Shown here one piece after another: positions 1-7,307 of a stretch of DNA of 10,706 nt. Within the stretch, counting starts at the first letter, position 1; every line of letters begins with the position of its first letter. Position numbers and translations under genes: made by a program. The notes beneath the pieces are model-generated. The model searched no databases. It had not been told where the DNA came from and saw nothing but the letters and a program-made list of their open reading frames with translations. This stretch comes from JABCYV01 sp035512155 (GTDB lineage Bacteria > Acidobacteriota > Terriglobia > Terriglobales > Acidobacteriaceae): NCBI GenBank assembly GCA_035512155.1, contig DATKEN010000160.1:1-10706 (forward strand), written 5' to 3'.

Positions 1-4
1 ATGC

Positions 5-9
5 AGGAG
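5..9 (+). promoter_or_regulatory. Ribosome binding site deciding the GTG start of the aminotransferase
   Basis: AGGAG lies 6 bases before GTG at 16. It supports the non-ATG start even though the gene sits at the window edge. Confidence 0.7.
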
Positions 10-15
10 TGAAAG

Positions 16-1233
16 GTGCCTATCACCCAAGCCCGCGAAATCGCCGCTGCAAGGCGTCTCGAGAATGTCCGTTACCCCATCCGCGATCTCACGTCGGTCG
101 CCGACCAAGTCATCAAGCAAGGCCATAAGATTCTGCCGCTCAATATTGGTGATCCCATTAGTTTTGATTTTCAGACGCCTTCTCATCTGATCGAAGCCGT
201 TCACAAGGCCATGAAGGATGGTAGAAACGGTTACGCGCCATCGCCCGGCGTTAAGGAGGCCCTGGACGCGATTCGTAGCGAAGCCGCGCACAAACGCATC
301 ACCAGTGTGCAGGACGTGTTCGTCACCAATGGTGTGAGCGAGTCGGTGGATATCTGCCTCACCGCGCTGGTTAATCCTGGAGAAAACATTCTCACTCCGT
401 GCCCGGACTACCCGATGTATTCGGCGGTACTGGCCAAGCTTGGTATTGAGCTCAATACTTATTTCCTGAACGAAGACGACGGCTGGCAGCCCGATCTGGT
501 TGATATCCAGCGAAAGATTACATCGCGCACGCGCGGCATTGTTCTGATCAATCCAAACAACCCTACCGGGTCAGTCTGTTCGCGCCGCATGCTGGAACAG
601 ATGGCGGAGCTGGCGCGGCGTCACAACCTTGTCATCTTTGCCGATGAAATTTACGACAAACTGATTCTCGATGACGACGAACACATGTCCCTGGCCTCCT
701 TAGCACCAGACCTGCCGGTCGTAACTTTTGGTGGATTGTCTAAAAACTATCTTGCGCCGGGATGGCGGATCGGATGGGGTATCGTGAGCGGCGAGGCGGC
801 CACGGTAAAGCCCTACATCGAAGGCATGCATCGGCTTCTTCGAGCGCGCCTGTGCGCGAATCATCCTGAGCAGTACGCGATCAAAGCCGCACTGGAAGGT
901 CCGCAAGACCACCTGGTCGAGGTACGCCGGAAACTTCGTTCGCGCCGTGACCTCACGGTAAAGTGGTGCAACTCGACCCCGCGGCTGAGCTGTGTGCCGC
1001 CGCGCGGCGCGTTCTATGCTTATCCCCGGCTGGACATTCCTGAAGGTGACGACATCTTTGTGAAGGAACTATGCCTGCAGAAGCACGTGCTGGCGGTCCA
1101 CGGTTCCGGCTTCGGCCAGAAGCCGGGAACTAAGCACTTCCGCATTGTTTTCCTGCCCGACGAGACGACGCTGACTAAAGCGTACGCAGCGATTGCCGAG
1201 TTTATCCAGGGAAGATACGGAAAAAGCGTTTAA
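16..1233 (+). CDS. alaA: Class I/II PLP-dependent aminotransferase, AlaA-like (probable alanine/glutamate transaminase)
   Basis: This 405-residue fold-type I aminotransferase probably interconverts pyruvate and glutamate with alanine and 2-oxoglutarate in the cytoplasm. The N-terminus carries the RLENVRYPIRDL signature, close to E. coli AlaA as I remember it, which is also 405 residues long. Active-site landmarks are visible: the substrate/PLP-contact NPNNPTG at 179-185, the PLP-ring aspartate in FADEIYD (D210), the Schiff-base lysine in GGLSKNY (K243), the phosphate-binding R251 in GWRIGW, and the carboxylate-binding arginine in HFRIVF (R376). The start is GTG, supported by AGGAG at 5-9 with a 6-base spacer. 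A TGA at 10-12 could end an upstream gene outside the window, which would place this gene in an operon. The family is certain; the exact amino acid specificity is inferred from resemblance only, and another aliphatic or aromatic aminotransferase is possible. Confidence 0.93.
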   Translation: MPITQAREIAAARRLENVRYPIRDLTSVADQVIKQGHKILPLNIGDPISFDFQTPSHLIEAVHKAMKDGRNGYAPSPGVKEALDAIRSEAAHKRITSVQDVFVTNGVSESVDICLTALVNPGENILTPCPDYPMYSAVLAKLGIELNTYFLNEDDGWQPDLVDIQRKITSRTRGIVLINPNNPTGSVCSRRMLEQMAELARRHNLVIFADEIYDKLILDDDEHMSLASLAPDLPVVTFGGLSKNYLAPGWRIGWGIVSGEAATVKPYIEGMHRLLRARLCANHPEQYAIKAALEGPQDHLVEVRRKLRSRRDLTVKWCNSTPRLSCVPPRGAFYAYPRLDIPEGDDIFVKELCLQKHVLAVHGSGFGQKPGTKHFRIVFLPDETTLTKAYAAIAEFIQGRYGKSV

Positions 1234-1245
1234 CCTCCCTATTAT

Positions 1246-1339
1246 CATTCCGAGCGGAGCGAGGAATCGCTATTCCCGGTGAGAATTTAAGAGAGCAGGG
1301 ATGCCTCGACTTCTCTGGCCTCTCGCAAGCAAGGCCAGA
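1246..1339. repeat. Degenerate dispersed intergenic repeat with imperfect inverted arms
   Basis: The left arm (1247-1268) begins and ends ATTCC...GGAAT around a GAGCGGAGC core. The right arm (1298-1318) reads GGGATGCCTCGACTTCTCTGG, an imperfect reverse complement of the left arm centred on CGAGG.ATC. A further perfect 8-base stem, TCTGGCCT/AGGCCAGA, lies at 1314-1321 and 1332-1339 with a 10-base loop. Spurious reading frames through the left arm give peptides such as IPRSARNDN. I recognise this type as a high-copy element between genes in acidobacterial and some other soil-bacterial genomes. Only one copy is in this window, so its repetitive nature is recalled and not shown here. The 8-base stem has no T-tract and is not a normal terminator. 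Confidence 0.6.
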
Positions 1340-1418
1340 TCCGCTCAGTATAACAACACTGCCAGCTTGGTCTTTCTTTCTAACTCTGCTTAAATCGTCA
1401 TAGCCTGAGAGCCCCTCT

Positions 1419-2156
1419 GTGATTGACACCCATTGTCATATTCTTGCCGAAGTGGACGACGGCCCCAAGTCTTGGGACGACGCGCTGGAAATGTGCCGCA
1501 TCGCGGTGACCGATGGCATAGAGCATATTGTCGCCACCCCGCATGCCAACGAGCGCTATCCATACGACCGCAAATACTTGGCCGGGCAACTTGACTACTT
1601 GCGCCGGATGGCCGGTAACGACCTACATCTCAGCCTAGGCTGCGATTTCCACCTGTCGTACGAAAATCTGAAGAGTGTTCTAGCACAGCCGGAGCTCTAC
1701 ACCATTGAGGGCAGCCACTATTTGCTAGTGGAGCTGAGCAATTTCAGCATTCCTGCGCAAATTGATGGATGCTTCACCCAACTCGGCGATAAGAAGATCA
1801 CTCCAGTGATTACCCATCCTGAGCGCAACCCCATCCTGCAGCGCACTCCGCAGCGCGTGCTGCAGTGGGTAGAGCTGGGCTGCGCTGTGCAGGTAACGGC
1901 GTCTGCGCTGACCGGGGAATGGGGCGAGCAAGTATGGCGCTCGGCCAAGTGGCTGTTCGAACATAATGCAGTCCACGTGCTAGCCAGCGACGCGCACGAT
2001 TCCAAACACCGTACTCCGCGGCTTTCTGGGGCTCGCGAGGCCGCCGAAGAATTCTGCGTCCCCGATGTCGCGCGGGCTTTAGTTGACGACAATCCGCGAG
2101 CCATCATCAGCGGCCTGCCGCTGCCTTATTTTCCAGATCCGGTCACGAAGGGTTAG
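1419..2156 (+). CDS. CpsB/CapC-family PHP-domain tyrosine-protein phosphatase
   Basis: This 245-residue protein is a metal-dependent phosphatase of the PHP superfamily. Relatives (CpsB, CapC, YwqE) dephosphorylate the tyrosine tail of bacterial tyrosine kinases that control capsule and exopolysaccharide export. Metal-binding motifs are in the expected order: DTHCH at the N-terminus (H5, H7), the DDGP turn (D13-D14), TPH (H42), VEL (E105), THPERN (H133, E135) and SDAH (D191, H193). Length is normal. The GTG start is the first possible one, because an in-frame TAG ends at 1403, and it places MIDTHCHIL exactly at the family N-terminus. No clear ribosome binding site precedes it. No tyrosine kinase, Wzx/Wzy or glycosyltransferase gene is nearby, so its partner must lie elsewhere. 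Catalysis on phosphotyrosine is a family inference; another phosphoester substrate is possible. Confidence 0.9.
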   Translation: MIDTHCHILAEVDDGPKSWDDALEMCRIAVTDGIEHIVATPHANERYPYDRKYLAGQLDYLRRMAGNDLHLSLGCDFHLSYENLKSVLAQPELYTIEGSHYLLVELSNFSIPAQIDGCFTQLGDKKITPVITHPERNPILQRTPQRVLQWVELGCAVQVTASALTGEWGEQVWRSAKWLFEHNAVHVLASDAHDSKHRTPRLSGAREAAEEFCVPDVARALVDDNPRAIISGLPLPYFPDPVTKG

Positions 2157-2188
2157 TTTCGGATGGCTGACATGGATCAAGGTGCGCG

Positions 2189-2208
2189 CCTTGCCTTAGC
2201 GAGGTTTT
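2189..2208 (+). terminator. Candidate intrinsic terminator after the PHP phosphatase gene
   Basis: CCTTGC (2189-2194) pairs with GCGAGG (2199-2204), including one G-T pair, around a CTTA loop, and TTTT follows immediately. It starts 33 bases after the stop codon, in the short spacer before a converging gene. The stem is short and the T-tract brief, so it may be weak. An alternative hairpin CAAGG/CCTTG (2178-2193) overlaps and competes with it. Confidence 0.45.
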
Positions 2209-2234
2209 GTCGTTCCGATGAAGGTTCAAGTTCC

Positions 2235-2262
2235 GGAGTCTGAGGTCTGAAGTCCGACGTCC
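2235..2262. repeat. Four degenerate tandem heptamers
   Basis: The segment reads as GGAGTCT, GAGGTCT, GAAGTCC and GACGTCC, four consecutive 7-base units sharing G..GTCY. It ends 3 bases before the stop codon of the minus-strand peptidoglycan-binding gene and fills the spacer between the two converging genes. With four imperfect copies it is short, but the exact 7-base register without gaps argues for decayed tandem duplication. Confidence 0.5.
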
Positions 2263-2265
2263 TGC

Positions 2266-2826
2266 TTACTTCTGCGGTTGGTTATTGCTGGCTGGGTCAT
2301 CGCTGTGGGCGGGGACTGAGACCGCGGCTGGCGCCTTGGGCTGCGTAGTCATCGCGCTTTCTGGGTTCAGCAAATGTTCGTGGTCCGGTCCCAATCCCAT
2401 CTTGATTAATGCGCGTGAATCAGGAACCGTCTTACTCTGCCAACCGTTGTCGGACTGGTAGCGTTCCATCGCCTTCTGTGAGGAAGCGTCCCAGACGCCT
2501 GCGGCTTTTCCATCCAAGTAGTGCTCGCGGATGAGAGCTTCCTGAATCTCGCGAGCGCGCTGCGGATCGATTTTCTGCTGGCCGCGATGGCGCCAGTTCC
2601 CCGCACTCTTCTTGGATTTCTTGCCTTTGTGGGAGGTCGCGTGCGGAGTTGGAGTCTGCGAGTGGGAGTTGGTCTTCTTGCCCGCCGTCGAAGATTGCTG
2701 GTCGGTGCCCGCCGACACCAGTGTGCACACCAATATAAGGGTGCAGGCTGCGGCGACTATCTTTCCCGACGATGGCGTCGTAATGTCCACGACTGTTACC
2801 CAAACCCTGCCAGAAGCGAGGGGCAA
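2266..2826 (-). CDS. Secreted peptidoglycan-binding-domain protein
   Basis: This 186-residue protein has an N-terminal export signal, a basic Ser/Thr/His/Lys-rich linker (about 42-83), one PG_binding_1-like three-helix domain (about 84-147) and a Pro/Ala-rich tail. The domain shows the family pattern: REIQEALIREHYLDG, then GVWDASSQKAMERYQ, then an NGW and a final helix near ALIKMGLG. No catalytic domain is attached, so it probably tethers something to, or senses, cell wall. The hydrophobic core IVAAACTLILVCTLVSAG fits a type I signal peptide cleaved near VSA. The TTG start at 2826 has GGAG with a 10-base spacer. An in-frame GTG at 2790 would give a tidier 174-residue preprotein beginning MDITTPSSGK but has a poorer ribosome site. 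It follows htrA by 58 bases and is probably co-transcribed with it. The precise function is unknown. Confidence 0.82.
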   Translation of the reverse strand: MPLASGRVWVTVVDITTPSSGKIVAAACTLILVCTLVSAGTDQQSSTAGKKTNSHSQTPTPHATSHKGKKSKKSAGNWRHRGQQKIDPQRAREIQEALIREHYLDGKAAGVWDASSQKAMERYQSDNGWQSKTVPDSRALIKMGLGPDHEHLLNPESAMTTQPKAPAAVSVPAHSDDPASNNQPQK

Positions 2827-2884
2827 TTGGAATGATCTCCGATAGCAGAGCTCCTGTGCCAGTCACTTTCGGGCCAGCCGCAGG

Positions 2885-4459
2885 TTACGGAAGTGTACCG
2901 GCCAGAAATACAGTGCCGCCCTGGCGCCCAGCGCCTCGCTGGCGCACGAGCAGGACCACATCTTGCCCGCTCTTCAGCGTGGACGAGATCCGGTTGAAAT
3001 CATCGTCACTGTTCACGGCTTGCTTGTTGATTTCCAGAATCACGTCGCCGCGAGCGACCCCAATGTCGTCGGCGAACGAGCCGGGTTTAACGTCCTGCAC
3101 AATTACGCCCTTCCCCGCCGGAACTTCGAGCCGGTCCGCCATCTCCTGGGTGAGAGCACGGACACTGAGGCCGAGTTTGCTCTCCTTCGGGCCCGCTTGC
3201 CCGCCGCTTTCCTCATCTTCGCCCAAGCGGGCAGCAAATAGCTTGGCGCGGTCGGCAACGGTGACCGAGGCCTCCTGTCTCTTATTGTTGCGGATGAATC
3301 CAAGCACCACTTTTGAACCTGGTTTACGGCTGGCAATATCGGCAACCAACTCGTCGCCGTTTTTCACCGGCTTTCCATCCACCGAAATAATGGTGTCACC
3401 GACCTTTAGGCCGGCCTGTTCTGCCGGACTGCCTGCAGTCACATCGGAGATGGTCACACCCGAACCGGCGCCATAGACGCGAGCAATCGCTGGATTTTCC
3501 TGAGCATTGAACATGATGCCAATCGATCCCCGCGATACCCGATGATCCGGCCCGATAAGCTGGTTGTAAACCTGCACCACGGTATTTGAGGGAAGAGCGA
3601 AGCCGACACCCGCGTAGGCGTTGGTGTCGGTAAGAATCGCCGTATTAATGCCGATCACTTCGCCGGCCATGTTGACCAGCGGCCCCCCGGAGTTTCCAGG
3701 ATTGATGGCCGCATCGGTCTGGATAAACGACTGGAATTGCCGGCCAGGAACGATGTTCCGGCCCGTGGCCGACACAATGCCGGCCGTCACCGTCTCCGAC
3801 AGGCCGAAAGGACTGCCGACGGCAAGAACCCAGTCACCCACCTGCATACTGTCGGAGTTGCCCAGCTTAGCGGTAGGCAACGTCTTATCGCCATCAATTT
3901 TGATTACCGCCAGGTCGGTCTCCGTGTCCAATCCGACCACTTTGGCGTCGTGCAGCACGCCCGGCGGATCATCTTGCAGCTTGACCCGAATGCGATCCGC
4001 CTTCTCGACCACGTGACGGTTGGTAACGATGTAGCCTTTAGCATCTACGATGACGCCGGAACCCAGCGAGCGCTCACGGATTGCTCCTCCGTTCCCGCCT
4101 GGCCCCCCGAAGAAACGATCGAAGAAGTCGTCGAATGGATTTTCGTCGTCTCCATCGGGAGCGTTCGGAGCGCCTCGCCGCCGTGGCCGCGTGTTCTTGA
4201 TCGTTGACTCGGTGTTGATATTGACGACGCTCGGCTCTAGTTGCTTAGAAATCTGCGAGAACTGGTTTGAGAGCTGAGTGGGTGAAGGTATCGTCAGAGG
4301 AGTAGCGTCGGAGGCCTTCTTGCCCTCCTGCCCCTTCACTCCGTAGGAGATCACAGTTCCAATCAGAATGCCGACGGCCAGCGTAGTCAGAATAGTGAGG
4401 GTGTACGCGAAGCGATTGGCCTTCAAACGTACCCAAAAAGCGCTTGCGCGCGGGTCCAT
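2885..4459 (-). CDS. Membrane-anchored HtrA/Do (DegP/DegQ-type) serine protease with two PDZ domains
   Basis: This 524-residue periplasmic protease/chaperone would degrade or hold misfolded envelope proteins. An N-terminal hydrophobic segment (about 18-40), preceded by basic residues and without an obvious cleavage site, suggests a membrane anchor. A low-complexity Gly/Asp/Phe loop (about 98-125) precedes the trypsin-like domain. The catalytic triad is complete: H149 in TNRHVV, D182 in TETDLAVIKID, S257 in GNSGGPLV. PDZ1 spans about 312-402 (with AGLKVGDTIISVDGKPV) and PDZ2 about 428-520 (with GVARGDVILEINKQAV), ending in a typical FLAGTLP tail. The ATG start has GGAGG (rc of 4468-4472) with an 8-base spacer, the strongest ribosome site in the window. 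It is preceded by its own promoter and followed closely by a cell-wall-binding protein. The family is certain; whether it equals DegP, DegQ or DegS functionally cannot be told from sequence. Confidence 0.97.
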   Translation of the reverse strand: MDPRASAFWVRLKANRFAYTLTILTTLAVGILIGTVISYGVKGQEGKKASDATPLTIPSPTQLSNQFSQISKQLEPSVVNINTESTIKNTRPRRRGAPNAPDGDDENPFDDFFDRFFGGPGGNGGAIRERSLGSGVIVDAKGYIVTNRHVVEKADRIRVKLQDDPPGVLHDAKVVGLDTETDLAVIKIDGDKTLPTAKLGNSDSMQVGDWVLAVGSPFGLSETVTAGIVSATGRNIVPGRQFQSFIQTDAAINPGNSGGPLVNMAGEVIGINTAILTDTNAYAGVGFALPSNTVVQVYNQLIGPDHRVSRGSIGIMFNAQENPAIARVYGAGSGVTISDVTAGSPAEQAGLKVGDTIISVDGKPVKNGDELVADIASRKPGSKVVLGFIRNNKRQEASVTVADRAKLFAARLGEDEESGGQAGPKESKLGLSVRALTQEMADRLEVPAGKGVIVQDVKPGSFADDIGVARGDVILEINKQAVNSDDDFNRISSTLKSGQDVVLLVRQRGAGRQGGTVFLAGTLP

Positions 4460-4467
4460 AATTGCTT

Positions 4468-4472
4468 CCTCC
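4468..4472 (-). promoter_or_regulatory. Strong Shine-Dalgarno of htrA
   Basis: GGAGG on the minus strand lies 8 bases before the ATG at 4459, fixing the start of the protease. Confidence 0.75.
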
Positions 4473-4490
4473 GAAAATTATGCAGCCTAG

Positions 4491-4496
4491 ATTATA
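4491..4496 (-). promoter_or_regulatory. htrA promoter -10 box (TATAAT)
   Basis: A perfect TATAAT on the minus strand lies about 30 bases before the htrA start codon. No good TTGACA lies 16-18 bases upstream. The motif is preceded by GGAGTTA (minus strand, 4512-4506) and overlaps TCTAG (4491-4487). Those two resemble an extracytoplasmic-stress sigma-factor promoter, although their 14-base spacing is shorter than the usual 15-17. Either reading puts transcription initiation at roughly 4480-4487. Confidence 0.5.
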
Positions 4497-4588
4497 CCTT
4501 TTCGCTAACTCCAGGCACTAAAGCGCTTGGGGAGATCCCCTGCATCTTAGACGCATAAGTACTTGAGTATGTTGCTGTATTTTCAGGC

Positions 4589-5563
4589 TTATTCTGCTTC
4601 GGTGCGTACGGAGTCGTCTCTGGGCAGAGCAGGAACAGCAGCGTGATCTGGGGAAACCGCCATGGACTCCGCACTTCCCTTCTCTTCTGAGATCAGAAGA
4701 CCAGTCAAGATGCACAAGGCACCCAATCCGGCCCGGACCCCCAGACGTTCTCCGAGAAAAATGAACGATGTAAGCCACGCGAACACAGGCTCCAGAGTGA
4801 AAATCAAAGCGGCATGTGTGGTGGGGATAAACTGCTGCGCCCAAGCTTGCACCGAGAAGGCCAGCGCGAGGCTGAGAAACCCCGTGATCCCGATCCCCCA
4901 GATCACCCTCGGCGACCAGACCACATAAACCCTCTCTGCAAGCGGCACCGTTAAAATCATCAGCACGGCCGTAACCGCAACCTGCACCACGGTGATCTGC
5001 TGCCAGCGATGCGCCTGGGCTGCGTGTCCGAGCACTATAATGTGAAACGCGAATACCACGGCGGCGCCAAGGCTGAGCAGGTCACCGTGGTTGATGCTCT
5101 GCAAGTTCAAACTGCCGGCAGCTGCGGACGGTACTGTCAGCAAATAGAGCCCCAGGAACGCAGCAAGCGTGCCGAAAGCACTCCACCGGTTTATTTTTCG
5201 CCGCCAGAAAAGCGTCAGAAACACCGGAACCAGCACCACCGCCATACCGATCAAGAAGGCCGATTTCGTAGGCATGGTGTACTTCAGGCCGGTAGTTTGC
5301 AACTCATTCCCGAGGAATAGAAGGCTGCCCGCCAGCAACCCGGACACCGCGGAGCCAGCCGTCAAACGCGGCAGCTCGCGGTGAAAAACCAAGCCCAGCA
5401 CCAGCGCCGCCAGGCTCATGCGAATGGCGTTGAACAGGAGCGGAGAGATGTCCGCCAGTGCATTCTTGATCACTACAAACGTGGCGCCCCAGATCACCGT
5501 GGTAAGCACTAGCAGGATGTGAGCTTTGAGCGAGCGGGACACGCTCCTAGAGTAACAAAGCAA
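4589..5563 (-). CDS. EamA/DMT-superfamily transporter (RhaT/YdcZ-like, 10 TM)
   Basis: This 324-residue inner-membrane protein has two tandem EamA repeats (about 15-144 and 160-293) and roughly ten hydrophobic helices, the standard drug/metabolite transporter architecture. Family marks are VIWGATFVVIKNAL near the N-terminus and AALIFTLEPVFAWLTSFIFLGE in the second repeat (E258 and E272). A hydrophilic 30-residue C-terminal tail follows. The start is uncertain. The TTG at 5563 lies 13 bases after the amidohydrolase stop but has no ribosome site. The in-frame GTG at 5542 gives a 317-residue protein beginning MSRSLKAH, more typical of the family, but AGGAG sits only one base before it. Translation probably depends on coupling to the upstream amidohydrolase. 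Substrates of this superfamily include amino acids, amines, sugars and nucleotide precursors; none can be chosen here. Its neighbours hint at an amino-acid-like product. Confidence 0.9.
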   Translation of the reverse strand: MLCYSRSVSRSLKAHILLVLTTVIWGATFVVIKNALADISPLLFNAIRMSLAALVLGLVFHRELPRLTAGSAVSGLLAGSLLFLGNELQTTGLKYTMPTKSAFLIGMAVVLVPVFLTLFWRRKINRWSAFGTLAAFLGLYLLTVPSAAAGSLNLQSINHGDLLSLGAAVVFAFHIIVLGHAAQAHRWQQITVVQVAVTAVLMILTVPLAERVYVVWSPRVIWGIGITGFLSLALAFSVQAWAQQFIPTTHAALIFTLEPVFAWLTSFIFLGERLGVRAGLGALCILTGLLISEEKGSAESMAVSPDHAAVPALPRDDSVRTEAE

Positions 5564-5576
5564 AAAATCTTAGGTT

Positions 5577-7307
5577 CTACTTGGTCTCATACACCGTTTT
5601 CCCACCGACCACAGTGCGCAGCACCTTAGTTCCCAGAACTTTCGCCGGGGCTACCGAGGTGACATCGCGATCGAGCACAACGAAATCCGCTAGCATGCCC
5701 GGAGCCAGCGTTCCTTTCTCTTTCTCGGCGAATTCTGCAAAAGCCGACCCAATCGTGTACGCAGTAATCGCCTGCTCCATGGTCAGCTTCTGCTCGGGAA
5801 AGTATTCTTTCTTGCCATCTTCGCTCTTGCGCGTGACTGCAGCATACAAACCCCGGAACGGGGTAACCGGTTCCACTGGATAGTCGGTCCCAAACGCCAG
5901 CGGCACGCCTTTCCTCAAAAATTCGGCCCAAGCATAAGAATGCGCCGCCCGCTTTGGACCCAGCCGGTCGATCGCCCAGTTCATGTCAGTCAGGACATGG
6001 CTGGGCTGCATGGAAGCAACTACTTTCAGCTCTTTGAACTTCGCGATTTGTGCTGCTGTCGTCACTTGCGCATGTTCGATGCGTAGGCGGTAGTCTTCTC
6101 CGCCATACGCCGCTTTCACTTTCTTCTCACGTGCTTCTTTTTCCGCTTCGGCGAAGGCGTCCAATGCCATCTGGGTGCCCTTGTCGCCAATGGCGTGGAA
6201 TCCCACCTGAAATCCGGCATCGACGCGCTCCTTCGTCATCTGCGTCAGCTTGGCCTGGTCGTAGCGTAGCAGTCCGGAATTTCTGGGATCATCGGAATAG
6301 GGCTCAAACATTGCCGCCGTTCTGGATCCGAGTGATCCGTCCATAAAACCTTTCAGCATGCCGGTGCGCAGGATGTTGTCGGACTGCGGATGGGCGGCAC
6401 GATGCGCCTGCAGAGTTTCTAGAGGATCGTTGAAGGCCAGCCATTCCGTGACACGCGCGGTCAGCTTGCCTTCGCGCTCGATTTCTTCCATGATTTGGAA
6501 TTCTTCCCAGCACATTTGCGAATCTTCGGCATTGGAGTAGTCCTGGATTGACGTGACGCCCCACTGCGCCAAGTCCTGGAACCCGGCTTCTAGGGCTTGC
6601 CGACGCTTGTCGTGGTTCGGCGTCGGAATCACCGCCGCAACCGCCTGGCGCGCGGTTTCCCGCAGGATGCCCATCGGCTGGCCAGTGGAGTCGCGATCGA
6701 TTTGTCCGCCTGGAGGATCGTGGCTCGCGATCGTGATACTCGCCAACTGCAACGCCCTGGTGTTCGCGACCGCGATGTGCCCATCGATACGCTGCAGAAA
6801 CACGGGATGATCGGTTGTGACTTCATCAATATCCCAACGGCTCGGTAGTTCTTTCACCGGCCATAGAGTGTGGTCCCAGCCGCCGCCGACGATCCACTCG
6901 CCGGGCTCGGCGGTTTCCGCACGGGAGCGGATTCGGTCGCGGAATTCAGTTAGCGACTTCACCCCTACCAGATTAACGGTCAGCCGTTGAAGGCCAGCTG
7001 CGGCCAGGTGCATGTGAGCGTCGTTGAATCCCGGCATCACAAAGTGGCCACCCAAGTTGATGACCTCGGTCTGTGGCCCCTTCAATTTGACGATGTCCTC
7101 CTCCTTGCCTATAGCCTGAATGCGATCACCGCGGATGGCCATGGCGTCGGCACGCTTGAGCTCATGAAACGACGCGTTGACCGCGATCCCCGTATAAATG
7201 TTGCCGTGGAGAAAGACCACGTCGGCTTTCGGCCGGGTTTGCGGCTCCTGCCCGAGAGGGATGGCAGTCGCCCATATTAGAAAGACCATTTCTCTCCTCA
7301 GCTTCAT
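5577..7307 (-). CDS. Exported YtcJ-type metal-dependent amidohydrolase (Amidohydro_3)
   Basis: This 576-residue amidohydrolase-superfamily enzyme hydrolyses C-N bonds of unknown substrates; family relatives include N-substituted formamide deformylases. Metal-site landmarks are present: MPGFNDAHMH (H98, H100) after a beta-sandwich strand, K309 in the GMLKGFMDGSLGSRT stretch typical of the YtcJ group, HAIGDKG (H371), RIEHAQ (H412) and FGTDYPVEP (D475). The C-terminus returns to the sandwich (GMLADFVVLDRD). The first about 20 residues (MKLRRE then a short hydrophobic run) suggest a signal peptide, so the enzyme may be periplasmic. The frame is open upstream to 7385, but the ATG at 7307 is preferred because it overlaps the M20 stop by four bases (ATGA). 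An internal ATG at 7289 has AGGAG four bases upstream and could be used too, giving a weaker signal. It lies between a peptidase and a transporter in one operon. Confidence 0.93.
   Translation of the reverse strand: MKLRREMVFLIWATAIPLGQEPQTRPKADVVFLHGNIYTGIAVNASFHELKRADAMAIRGDRIQAIGKEEDIVKLKGPQTEVINLGGHFVMPGFNDAHMHLAAAGLQRLTVNLVGVKSLTEFRDRIRSRAETAEPGEWIVGGGWDHTLWPVKELPSRWDIDEVTTDHPVFLQRIDGHIAVANTRALQLASITIASHDPPGGQIDRDSTGQPMGILRETARQAVAAVIPTPNHDKRRQALEAGFQDLAQWGVTSIQDYSNAEDSQMCWEEFQIMEEIEREGKLTARVTEWLAFNDPLETLQAHRAAHPQSDNILRTGMLKGFMDGSLGSRTAAMFEPYSDDPRNSGLLRYDQAKLTQMTKERVDAGFQVGFHAIGDKGTQMALDAFAEAEKEAREKKVKAAYGGEDYRLRIEHAQVTTAAQIAKFKELKVVASMQPSHVLTDMNWAIDRLGPKRAAHSYAWAEFLRKGVPLAFGTDYPVEPVTPFRGLYAAVTRKSEDGKKEYFPEQKLTMEQAITAYTIGSAFAEFAEKEKGTLAPGMLADFVVLDRDVTSVAPAKVLGTKVLRTVVGGKTVYETK

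Noticed and set aside
1349..1396. Promoter of the PHP phosphatase (TATAAC at 1349, or TTGGTC/TAAATC at 1367-1396)
   Set aside because: Neither has both boxes near consensus at proper spacing; a promoter is likely somewhere here but I cannot place it.
1202..1429. A 75-residue minus-strand open frame across the aminotransferase/phosphatase gap
   Set aside because: Its middle, including IPRSARNDN, is just translation of the dispersed repeat arm; it is not a gene.
2832..3476. A 214-residue + strand open frame opposite the 3' part of htrA
   Set aside because: It lies antisense to a clearly conserved protease gene, is rich in Ser/Pro/Arg without domain motifs, and looks like a codon-bias shadow.
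4522..4545. GGGGAGATCCCC hairpin and nearby AAGCGCTT palindrome as a terminator of the DMT gene
   Set aside because: There is no T-tract on the minus strand after the stem and the loop is very small, so intrinsic termination is not supported.
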